DNA of 23,595 nt, from contig NZ_CAMYFI010000033.1 in the NCBI RefSeq assembly GCF_947255005.1, forward strand, positions 1 through 23,595, written 5' to 3'. A program made the position numbers and the translations under genes. The stretch is from an uncultured Tessaracoccus sp. Its GTDB lineage: Bacteria; Actinomycetota; Actinomycetes; Propionibacteriales; Propionibacteriaceae. Of this stretch, positions 7,422 through 14,429 are shown piece after piece. Below the pieces are notes generated by a model, which was not told where the DNA came from, did no database searches, and was given only the letters and a program-made list of their open reading frames with translations. Every line of letters begins with the position of its first letter. Position 1 is the first letter of the stretch.

Positions 7422-8018
7422 ATGATTGATGACCTTGAGTTGATTCGCGACGCAGTCTCTGGGGCGCAGTTTCGGGCCGCAGTGAACGAGTCCCGCCCAA
7501 GAGAGCTGCGGGGACGAACCGAGCAGCGGGTGACGCTGCTACTCCCGGGGCGGACGAGGCTCAATCCCCCGACGCGACTGATCCTCCCCGACGGGGAGAA
7601 CGTCCGAGTGCTCGGCTCGCAACTGGGGCCAAGCTGGGACCAAACCACACTGGTCACCTGCACGAGGGTGAACCCCGACCTGCCCGACGAGATCATCATC
7701 TCCGAGGCCGGGGAGCGCAAGCTCAACGTCGACACGAACAAGATGGTTGAGAGCCTCACGGAGCTCTGGCGCGGAGAAGCGAACGTCGACGGCGACGACC
7801 CCAGGGTCGTAGATGCGGCCGGTGAGCGCGCCCCGCTCGACGAGGTCACCCTCACGCTCCCCCTTGGTGCGCCAGCCAAGCCGGGGCTCATCATCAATGT
7901 GGTTTCGGCCCGGCACCCGTCGGTACTCGGAGCGCAGTATCGAATGGCTGGCGAGGTCGACTCATCCATCAGTGACCTGCGGCAAGTCGTCGCGCACCGT
8001 CTAGAGGGGTCATCGTGA
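7422..8018 (+). CDS. Head-tail connector/stopper-like protein
   Basis: 198 residues, with ATG 7422 three bases after the upstream stop. The sequence is mostly beta (RVTLLLPGRTRLNPPTRLILPDGENVRVLGSQLGP and later DEVTLTLPLGAPAKPGLIINVVSA). Its place between the adaptor and the gp10-like protein suggests the stopper position, although it is longer than a typical stopper. No signature motif is seen, so the function is positional. The stop overlaps the next start (GTGA). Confidence 0.5.
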   Translation: MIDDLELIRDAVSGAQFRAAVNESRPRELRGRTEQRVTLLLPGRTRLNPPTRLILPDGENVRVLGSQLGPSWDQTTLVTCTRVNPDLPDEIIISEAGERKLNVDTNKMVESLTELWRGEANVDGDDPRVVDAAGERAPLDEVTLTLPLGAPAKPGLIINVVSARHPSVLGAQYRMAGEVDSSISDLRQVVAHRLEGSS

Positions 8019-8404
8019 AGGCGGGGCTCAAAGTCGACGGTGTTGACAAGGTCGTGGCAGCGGTTGTTGACCATGCGGGAAAGATCCAGCCTGGCGTGAA
8101 GGAAGTGCTGCGAGAGGCCGGGAAGCGGATCAAGAAGAAGCAGCAGCAGGCGGCGCCCAAGAGGACTGGCCGTCTTCGTCGCTCCATTTCAATGCGGTCC
8201 AGGGGGACGAAGTGGAAGCGCAGCGTGTCCGTCGGCCCGAAGTGGTCCACGACGAGCAAGGGGCAAGCCGTTGATACGAAGTATGCGTTCTTCCAGGAGT
8301 TCGGCACCTCCCGGATGAAGGCGCACCCTTATGTCGCGCCGTCGCTTGTTGGTGAAAACGAGCGGGTCGCACGCGATTTGAACAAGCTCATCAGTCTCAA
8401 GTAG
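8015..8404 (+). CDS. HK97 gp10-like head-tail/neck protein
   Basis: 129 residues from GTG 8015, overlapping the previous stop. It has the gp10-like layout: an N-terminal helix, a basic segment ending APKRTGRLRRSI with the typical P-x-x-TG-x-L pattern, and later YAFFQEFGTSRMKAHPYVAPSL, the family's conserved 'Y-x-x-x-x-E-F-G-T-x-x-x-x-A-x-P' run. Proteins of this family act at the head-tail interface and in tail completion. Confidence 0.88.
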   Translation: MKAGLKVDGVDKVVAAVVDHAGKIQPGVKEVLREAGKRIKKKQQQAAPKRTGRLRRSISMRSRGTKWKRSVSVGPKWSTTSKGQAVDTKYAFFQEFGTSRMKAHPYVAPSLVGENERVARDLNKLISLK

Positions 8405-8411
8405 GAGGGTC

Positions 8412-8819
8412 ATGTCGCTGTTCCCAACGACCTACGAGTTTTGGCTGACGGTGCTGGATAAGCTCCGTGAACTGGAGCCGCTAGTGCGCGTATTCGGTGA
8501 CACCCCTGCCGACTCCACTGTTCGCAGTGGCGGCTATGTGATCGTCGACGGCGACCCCGGCTACCCCATCAGAGGTCGTGGCTGCGGCGGCACCTCAGAG
8601 CATGCGTATCGGGTGCAGCTTCGGGTGTGCGGATTCTCCCCTAGTCAAACACTCCACACCTGCGACCTGGTGCGAGCGCACCTGGAGGGCTATCGCCCCT
8701 GGCCGCACCCTCGCTGGACTCCGCTCGTGGAGATTGATTCGGGGCCAGTGATCCAAGACGACTCGGAGATCTCCGATGTTCGGTATTCCATCACACTCAC
8801 CTACCTGCTGGAGGGATAA
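8412..8819 (+). CDS. Tail terminator-like protein (probable)
   Basis: 135 residues, with GGAGGG upstream of ATG 8412. The protein has alternating strands and one helix (SPSQTLHTCDLVRAHLEGYRP) and ends in RYSITLTYLLEG, a pattern typical of lambda gpU-like tail terminators that cap the tail tube. Its place between the gp10-like protein and the major tail gene supports this. It contains four cysteines, which is unusual for the family but has no clear metal motif. Confidence 0.65.
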   Translation: MSLFPTTYEFWLTVLDKLRELEPLVRVFGDTPADSTVRSGGYVIVDGDPGYPIRGRGCGGTSEHAYRVQLRVCGFSPSQTLHTCDLVRAHLEGYRPWPHPRWTPLVEIDSGPVIQDDSEISDVRYSITLTYLLEG

Positions 8820-8822
8820 GCC

Positions 8823-9038
8823 GTGAGCGAACCAAAGCCAGATGAGCATGGCCGCTTCCGCGTCCGTGCAAAGACCAACGACAAGTCAGGAACCTGGTCC
8901 ACCAGGAATTACAACCCGCAGATCCATGTGATTGCACCAGGCGACGCCTCCGATACCTACGGTGCCGCGATGCCTCCCCACCCCTATGCGCCCATGAAGT
9001 CGCTCGGAAAATCGGGCACCACCAAGAAGGAGAACTAA
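8823..9038 (+). CDS. Small tail-cluster protein, function unknown
   Basis: 71 residues from GTG 8823, three bases after the terminator-like gene. It opens MSEPKPDEHGRFRVRAKTND and ends in a Lys-rich SGTTKKEN tail. Short proteins with this opening and basic tail are common just before actinophage major tail genes, but their role is unknown. Low-complexity Pro/Tyr stretches suggest it is partly disordered. Confidence 0.65.
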   Translation: MSEPKPDEHGRFRVRAKTNDKSGTWSTRNYNPQIHVIAPGDASDTYGAAMPPHPYAPMKSLGKSGTTKKEN

Positions 9039-9041
9039 ACC

Positions 9042-9563
9042 ATGATGACTGACATTTTCCCCGCCGGCGTTCAAGCTCAGGGTAATACGACGTTCCTGTG
9101 GCTCGGCGCCATGCCGCCGTCTGCACCCCCGAAGCTCAGCGAGCTAACCGCCGAGACTGTATTGGACTTCACCTGCTACCTGTCGGCTGAGGATGTCGAG
9201 ATCGGCTTCGATCAGGCCCGCGAGGACGACACCCGTGCCTGCCACGAGGCGACCTCGGAAGCTTTTGGCGCGACCACGTTCTCGAAGGATTCGATCTCGC
9301 ACATCGTTGACCCCCAGGAGCTCGGCAAGGAAAAGGGCAACCTCGCTCGCGGGCAGATCGAGGCGAACGCTACCCAGTACTGCGTCGTGCTCTCGGGCGT
9401 GAAACCGGGCAGCCAGCTCACTGAAGGCATATTGTGCGACGTTTACAAGGTTGAGGTCGGCGAGGAGCACATCTCGCCGCTGTCGTCTGGCAAGTTCAAG
9501 CGCGAGGTGAAGACCTCGTGGACTCGCATCCAGAAGGCAGCAAAGGTCGGCAACGCCGCGTAA
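9042..9563 (+). CDS. Major tail (tube) protein
   Basis: 173 residues, with AAGGAG upstream of two adjacent ATGs (9042 and 9045). The beta-rich sequence has the tail-tube order: an N-terminal strand (TTFLWLGAM), the LSELTAETVLDFTCYL segment, a polar loop, a central strand pair (QYCVVLSGVKPGS) and the C-terminal CDVYKVEVGEEHISPLSSGKFKREVKTSW. It lies directly before a strong hairpin and the tail chaperones, the standard siphovirus position. Hundreds of copies per particle would be needed, consistent with its short untranslated linkers and good ribosome site. Confidence 0.88.
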   Translation: MMTDIFPAGVQAQGNTTFLWLGAMPPSAPPKLSELTAETVLDFTCYLSAEDVEIGFDQAREDDTRACHEATSEAFGATTFSKDSISHIVDPQELGKEKGNLARGQIEANATQYCVVLSGVKPGSQLTEGILCDVYKVEVGEEHISPLSSGKFKREVKTSWTRIQKAAKVGNAA

Positions 9564-9573
9564 TCCCGAAGTC

Positions 9574-9622
9574 CACCGACCCGCTGCCTGTTGTCACCTT
9601 TCCGGCGGGCAGCGGGTCGGTG
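9574..9622 (+). terminator. 15-bp perfect stem-loop after the major tail gene
   Basis: CACCGACCCGCTGCC (9574-9588) is exactly complementary to 9608-9622, with a 19-base loop. No strong T run follows, so I read it as an attenuator or mRNA-stabilising hairpin that lets the tail-tube gene be made in excess of the tail chaperone and tape genes downstream. Confidence 0.6.
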
Positions 9623-9640
9623 CCTATAGAAAGGTATCCC

Positions 9641-10267
9641 ATGTCCAACCCGTCCCCAGCGGCGGCTGTCCGCGAACGGTTCAAGGCTCGCCGTGATGCG
9701 ATGCGGCGCACGATCGAGATCCCGTTCGTCGTGGACCAGGAGCTCGCAGATAAAGCCGAACGTCTCGCCCGCGACTATGAGCAGGCGAAGGAGCGACTTG
9801 AGCGCTTCCTGGAGGTCGCCGAGGAAGACGATGATCAGCCTGGCGATGTGCGCGCCGACGGAACTGCGGTAGAGCCGTCGCTCGTCGACCAACTTCAGCA
9901 CGCCGTTGATTCGACGCATGCCGAGCTTGAGGAGGTCATTGAGGCTGTTCGCGAAGGGTCAGCCCGTGTCATCTTCCGGCTCGCCACCGCCACCGAGTAT
10001 CAGGACGCGCTCACCAAGGTTGAGCGCGAGATGGGCAAGTCGGTTGACACGACGAACGAGGCGGTCGTCGCATTCGGAGACGAACTGCTGCGAATCACCT
10101 TCCTGCGGGTCGAACACGACGGGGCGGATCTCGGGTACGAGTCGTGGGCGGAGTTTGCCGACGATATGCAGCTGACGTTCGGCGACGTTGAGGGCATCCG
10201 AACCCCAGTTGTCGCGAAGAACCGGTCGACGGGGGCGTTCCGTCTCCCTTTCTCGTTGCAGCGCTGA
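9641..10267 (+). CDS. Tail assembly chaperone, short form (gpG-like)
   Basis: 208 residues from ATG 9641. An earlier in-frame ATG at 9518 would overlap the tail-tube gene and run through the hairpin, so I reject it. The protein is acidic and helical, with a coiled-coil stretch (ELADKAERLARDYEQAKERLERFLEVAEED) and a C-terminal domain containing YQDALTKVEREMG. It occupies the invariant place between major tail and tape measure genes. A slippery CCCTTTC lies 18 bases before the stop codon ends, linking it to the next frame. The short form with the long form coats the tape protein during tail assembly. Confidence 0.88.
   Translation: MSNPSPAAAVRERFKARRDAMRRTIEIPFVVDQELADKAERLARDYEQAKERLERFLEVAEEDDDQPGDVRADGTAVEPSLVDQLQHAVDSTHAELEEVIEAVREGSARVIFRLATATEYQDALTKVEREMGKSVDTTNEAVVAFGDELLRITFLRVEHDGADLGYESWAEFADDMQLTFGDVEGIRTPVVAKNRSTGAFRLPFSLQR
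10246..10252 (+). promoter_or_regulatory. -1 ribosomal frameshift slippery site CCCTTTC
   Basis: In the zero frame the codons read C-CCT-TTC, an exact X-XXY-YYZ heptamer. Slipping back one base gives CCC-TTT and continues CTC GTT GCA into a frame open to 10713. It sits within the last six codons of the short chaperone, as in lambda G-GT and its actinophage relatives. Confidence 0.88.
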
Positions 10268-10713
10268 AGGAGGACCCCGAGCTTCGCGGGCAGGTTGAGC
10301 TTGCCCGAACCCTCGGGGTCTCCCATAAGCGCTTGTACGGCGGTTGGGTCCCGTCGACGACGTTCACCCGCGACGGGGACGGCTGGATCGGCACACAGGA
10401 GCAGGAATGGGATTCGACTGAGGTGGGGCTCATGGAGGCCCTTGCGGCAGTCGAGCAGCAGACTTGCAAGGGTTGCGGTGGTGATCTCTCCGTGGAGCTC
10501 ACCGACCTGCCACCGGAGCTTGATGACGGGGGCGGGCACTTTCATCGGTTCACGCACCTGTGGTGCCGAGGGTGTGTCGCGAGGGCGAAGCTCGAATCTC
10601 AGCTTGCTCGAGATGACGAGAAGCTCGCCGAGGCGAATCAGCCTCAGTATCCGCAGGCCCGCTTCTTGGTGCCCGAGCGGCTCCCTATTCCAGAACCATC
10701 ACAGGAGGTGTAG
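10252..10713 (+). CDS. Tail assembly chaperone extension (gpT-like, made as G-T frameshift fusion)
   Basis: This frame has no convincing start of its own. After the slip it adds 153 residues (LVAALKEDPELRGQVELAR...), giving a fusion of about 357 residues with the short form. The join region, with LRGQVELARTLGVSHKRLYGGW, matches the usual start of the T domain in actinophage chaperones. A zinc-ribbon-like pair follows: CKGC, then WCRGC about 35 residues later. The tail ends in a Pro-rich segment just before the tape measure start. Frameshift fusions of this kind are made at low levels relative to the short form and recruit tube subunits to the tape. Confidence 0.85.
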   Translation, partial: LVAALKEDPELRGQVELARTLGVSHKRLYGGWVPSTTFTRDGDGWIGTQEQEWDSTEVGLMEALAAVEQQTCKGCGGDLSVELTDLPPELDDGGGHFHRFTHLWCRGCVARAKLESQLARDDEKLAEANQPQYPQARFLVPERLPIPEPSQEV

Positions 10714-10716
10714 GCG

Positions 10717-13680
10717 ATGGCGTCCAGGTCGGTGGTGGCCACAGTCTCCGTGGATGGCGTGGAGGGTGTGGTCGCGAAGTTCACGAGGGCCGGTAGGGCT
10801 GCCGAGCAGTACGGGAAGACTGTTGCCGGGGCCGGGGCCGCGATGTCTACGTGGGTGGACAAGCATTCGCGTCGGCTCGACGCGATCGGCAGCAGCATGC
10901 TGAAGCTTGGGGCGGTGGGTGTCGCTGCCTTCGGCCTGCTCGGCAAAGCAGCCGTCGACTGGCAGACCGCGTGGGCTGGTGTAACGAAAACCGTCGACGG
11001 GGCGCCCGACCAAATGAACGAGCTGCAAGACGCATTGCGCGGGCTCGCGAAAGAGCTGCCGTCAACGCACGAGGAAATCGCTGCCGTGGCAGAGGCTGCT
11101 GGTCAGCTCGGCGTGGAGCGCGAGAATGTGGCTGACTTCACCAGGACCATGATCAACCTTGGCGAGACCACCAACCTATCTGCAGATGAGGCGGCAACAA
11201 CACTCAAGCGCTTCGCGAACGTGATGGGAACATCAACCGCAAACATGGATCGCGTTGGCTCGACACTGGTCGATCTCGGCAACAATTTCGCGACGACCGA
11301 GGCGGAGATCGCCGCGATGGCTCAGCGCGTCGCCGGTGTGGGGCGCCAGTTGGGGATGACCGAGTCTGACGTTCTCGGCTTCTCGGCTGCGCTGTCATCG
11401 GTAGGCATCGACGCGGAGGCGGGCGGCACGGCGATCTCAACCGTTATGAAACGCATCGACGCTGCGGTCCGCGACGGTGGGTCGGCACTGCAGCAGTGGG
11501 CGCGCGTCTCCGGCATGTCTGCGCAAGAGTTTACGAAGGCATGGAAGGGTGACCCCGCGAAGACGATGGCGAGCATCGTCGAGGGCTTCGGCAAGATGGC
11601 ATCGTCTGGAGAGTCCGTCGCCGGTGCCCTCGCTGATCTCGGCGTGAAGGGCATCCGCGAATCAGACGCTATGAACCGTCTCGCACTGGCAACAAAAGCG
11701 GCTGGCGGCGAGGCAGATCTGCTCCGCGAGGCCGTCGAGAAGGCCGGGGACGCCTGGGAGGAGAATACGGCGCTCCAGAACGAGGCCGCGAAGCGCTACG
11801 AGACGACCGAGTCGAAGATGCGCGTGACCGTCAACGCGATCAAGGACGAGGCGATCACGCTTGGCAACTATCTGCTTCCGGCGATTGAAGCAGTTATCAG
11901 CGTGGTGACCGATATGGCCGGGGCGTTTAGCCAGATGCCTAGCGGTCTTCGGGAGTTTGTGATCGGCCTGGGCGGGGTGACCACTGCATCACTGCTGGCG
12001 GTCGGCGCGTTCGCGAAGGTCGTGACCGGCATCGCCGAGCTGCGTGCCGGGCTTCAGGCGCTGGGGATCAGCGCAAAGACGGCGACGCTGGCGATGGGCG
12101 CGATCGGTGTGGCACTCACAGCAGCGGGGGCGATTTTCGGGCACTTCGCTGGGAAGCAGTTGGACGCCAAGCAGAAGCTAGACGACTATACCAACGCTAT
12201 CCGCGACCAGGGGAAAGTGATCAGTGAGACGACCCGAGAAATGGCTAACCAGTCCATGCAGGATAAGGGGCTGCTCAAGTGGGCGAAGGATGCCGGCGTC
12301 AATCTGAAGGATCTTTCTGACGCGGCGCTGGGCTCCGAAAGCGCCCTGGCGCGAGTGAATGCGCAGATGGATGAGCATGTGGCGGCGCTGGAGCGGCAAG
12401 AGGCCGCGAACCAGGCTGTGATCGACTCCATGATGGGCCGGGAGCTCTCGGAGCAGGAGCGGGTACGCCTCACCGAGCTCACCCAAAAGAACGAGGAGTT
12501 GAGCGCAAGGATATCTGAGCGCGTCGCCCTGAATCGTGACATCCAGCATGCGCTGGCGGAAGAGACTGCCGTGGTCAAGGAGGCTACCGATGCCGGTCTT
12601 CTAATGGCCGAGGCCAGAGGCGAGGAGGTTGGAGCCTCCGCTGAGGCTGCCGCCGCTGCGGAAGAGAATGCCGAAAAGCAGCGTGCTGTCGCCGACGAAT
12701 ACGCGAAGACGAAGGAAGAAATCGACGCCCTCATCGATGCGACCTTCGCCTACGCCGACGCCATGCTCGCCTTGTCCGGTAGCGAGATAGCCGTCGAGGA
12801 CGCGATCGCTAACTTGTCGAAGGCGACCGCTGAGAACGGTAGGACGCTGAACCTTCAGACGGAGGCGGGGCGGAAGAACCAGAGGGCACTCGATGATCTT
12901 GCGCGAGCTGGCATGTCGTATATCGAAACGCTGGCGAAGCAGGGCGAATCCACGGAAGGGATCATCGAGAGGACCCGACGGGCAAAGCAGATGTGGATCG
13001 ACAACGCGACAGCGATGGGACTGTCGAGGCAGGAAGCGAAGCTTCTCGCCGACGAGTTCTTCGCGATCCCTGACGTGAACCCAACGGTTGACGCGACGAG
13101 CGCGGTGGAAGCCAGGAAGAAGGTCGAGGAACTCAAGCAGGAGATCGAGACGCTTCCACAGGAGAAGCGAACGAAGATTCTTGCACTGCTGGAGCAGGGC
13201 AAGGTGGCGGAGGTTGAGGCTGAGCTTAAGAAGCTTGGCCGGACCCGGACTGTGAAGGTGAAGATCGCCCCGGAGCTGAAGAGCATCCCCTCGTCTCTGC
13301 TTCCCGGTGTGCCGGTCGCTCATGGCCGCGCCGAGGGTGCGGTCGTCGACTACTACGCCCGTGGCGGGCTGCGGGAGCAGCATGTCGCGCAGATTGCCCC
13401 GGCGGGCGCGTGGCGTGTGTGGGCGGAGCCAGAAACCGGCGGTGAGGCGTACATTCCGCTGGCGTCGTCGAAGCGCACGAGGTCGCTTGAGATTTGGCGC
13501 GAAACTGGTCGTCGCCTCGGCGTGCAGGGGTACCGGAATGGCGCTGTCGTCGCCCCAGCCGCCCAGGAGAAGGCGACTAATCCCGGGGTGACTATTCACG
13601 CGCCTATCACTGTCACTGAAGCCGAGAATGCCGACGCGGTGTCGAGGAAGATTGCAGCGAGATTGGGGGCGCTCCTATGA
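10717..13680 (+). CDS. Tape measure protein
   Basis: 987 residues, the longest gene here, with the ribosome site GGAGGTG overlapping the chaperone end. The N-terminal part has the TP901-type tape core (AVDWQTAWAGVTKTVDGAP, ELPSTHEEIAAVAEAAGQLGV, LGETTNLSADEAATTLKRFANV). A hydrophobic stretch at about 410-475 could insert in the host membrane. Long Ala/Glu/Lys coiled coils fill about 480-860. The C-terminus has the conserved YYARGGLREQHVAQIAPAG and GGEAYIPLASSKR block seen in actinophage tapes. Its length should set tail length, about 150 nm by the usual ~1.5 angstrom per residue rule. The stop overlaps the next gene (ATGA). Confidence 0.95.
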   Translation: MASRSVVATVSVDGVEGVVAKFTRAGRAAEQYGKTVAGAGAAMSTWVDKHSRRLDAIGSSMLKLGAVGVAAFGLLGKAAVDWQTAWAGVTKTVDGAPDQMNELQDALRGLAKELPSTHEEIAAVAEAAGQLGVERENVADFTRTMINLGETTNLSADEAATTLKRFANVMGTSTANMDRVGSTLVDLGNNFATTEAEIAAMAQRVAGVGRQLGMTESDVLGFSAALSSVGIDAEAGGTAISTVMKRIDAAVRDGGSALQQWARVSGMSAQEFTKAWKGDPAKTMASIVEGFGKMASSGESVAGALADLGVKGIRESDAMNRLALATKAAGGEADLLREAVEKAGDAWEENTALQNEAAKRYETTESKMRVTVNAIKDEAITLGNYLLPAIEAVISVVTDMAGAFSQMPSGLREFVIGLGGVTTASLLAVGAFAKVVTGIAELRAGLQALGISAKTATLAMGAIGVALTAAGAIFGHFAGKQLDAKQKLDDYTNAIRDQGKVISETTREMANQSMQDKGLLKWAKDAGVNLKDLSDAALGSESALARVNAQMDEHVAALERQEAANQAVIDSMMGRELSEQERVRLTELTQKNEELSARISERVALNRDIQHALAEETAVVKEATDAGLLMAEARGEEVGASAEAAAAAEENAEKQRAVADEYAKTKEEIDALIDATFAYADAMLALSGSEIAVEDAIANLSKATAENGRTLNLQTEAGRKNQRALDDLARAGMSYIETLAKQGESTEGIIERTRRAKQMWIDNATAMGLSRQEAKLLADEFFAIPDVNPTVDATSAVEARKKVEELKQEIETLPQEKRTKILALLEQGKVAEVEAELKKLGRTRTVKVKIAPELKSIPSSLLPGVPVAHGRAEGAVVDYYARGGLREQHVAQIAPAGAWRVWAEPETGGEAYIPLASSKRTRSLEIWRETGRRLGVQGYRNGAVVAPAAQEKATNPGVTIHAPITVTEAENADAVSRKIAARLGALL

Positions 13681-14426
13681 GCAAGCAGCATTTCTCCGTC
13701 TCGCTCGTGTCGCGTATCGACGCATCCAGGCGGATCGATTTCGGCGACGGGGGCTGGTACGTGCGCATGATCGAGGGTTGGGACGATCTTCCGGACAGGA
13801 AGGGCTCGCCGCAGCCGCTGGCACTGACGCACGGCTCATCCTCCCTGGATAGCACGCGCAGGGCTTCCGCTTCTGGCTCGCTGGTGGTTCGATTCCGGGG
13901 ATCTGCTGAGGCTGTGGCTGAGGAGAATGCCAAGCTGCTGGCGCTGTGCGCAGAGCCCCTTCAGCTATGGATTACTGATCACGACGGCATGGCTCGCGGG
14001 CGCGATGTCATGGTCGAAAGTGTCCCGGTGAGGAATCGGCACTTGCCTGACACGATGGTGACCGCCACGATCACGTGGACGGCTGCCGATCCGCGCCGCT
14101 ACTCCCCCATGACACCAATCACCAACGGGCGAGCCCATAATCACGGCACGGCCCCGACTAGCCCCGTGCTCGTGGTCACTGGCCCTGTCAGGGGCGAGGT
14201 TGAGATCACGGAGGCCGAGACGGGGCGCGGCATCCGCTGGGTTGGGAACCTGACGGCAGGTGAGCAGCTGCGCATCGACCCCGCCACCGGGTACGCCACC
14301 GTGGATGGCTCGGTGGTGATGGGTCTTAGGCGCGCCGATTGGCCGGAGATCCCGCCTGGCGAGGCCCGCACCTACCACGCGTCGAGCGGCAGGCTGACGG
14401 TTGAGCACCGCTCAGGGTGGTGGTGA
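13677..14426 (+). CDS. Distal tail protein (Dit-like)
   Basis: 249 residues, with ATG 13677 overlapping the tape stop. It follows the Dit pattern: an N-terminal strand set containing GDGGWYVRMIEGWDDLPDRKGSPQPL, a central VPVRNRHLPDTMVTATITWTAADPRRYSP motif ending the N-domain, and a C-terminal galectin-like domain (GPVRGEVEITEAETGRGIRW, LTAGEQLRIDPATGYATVDG). Such proteins form the hexameric hub joining tube and tip. Order tape-Dit-tip supports it. Confidence 0.85.
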   Translation: MSKQHFSVSLVSRIDASRRIDFGDGGWYVRMIEGWDDLPDRKGSPQPLALTHGSSSLDSTRRASASGSLVVRFRGSAEAVAEENAKLLALCAEPLQLWITDHDGMARGRDVMVESVPVRNRHLPDTMVTATITWTAADPRRYSPMTPITNGRAHNHGTAPTSPVLVVTGPVRGEVEITEAETGRGIRWVGNLTAGEQLRIDPATGYATVDGSVVMGLRRADWPEIPPGEARTYHASSGRLTVEHRSGWW

Positions 14427-14429
14427 CCA

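Noticed and set aside
9518..9640. Upstream ATG for the tail chaperone at 9518
   Set aside because: It would overlap the major tail gene and translate through a strong hairpin; ATG 9641 fits better.
10333..10713. Independent gene for the second tail chaperone
   Set aside because: The frame is open and conserved in pattern well upstream of any start, and the slippery site explains its expression.
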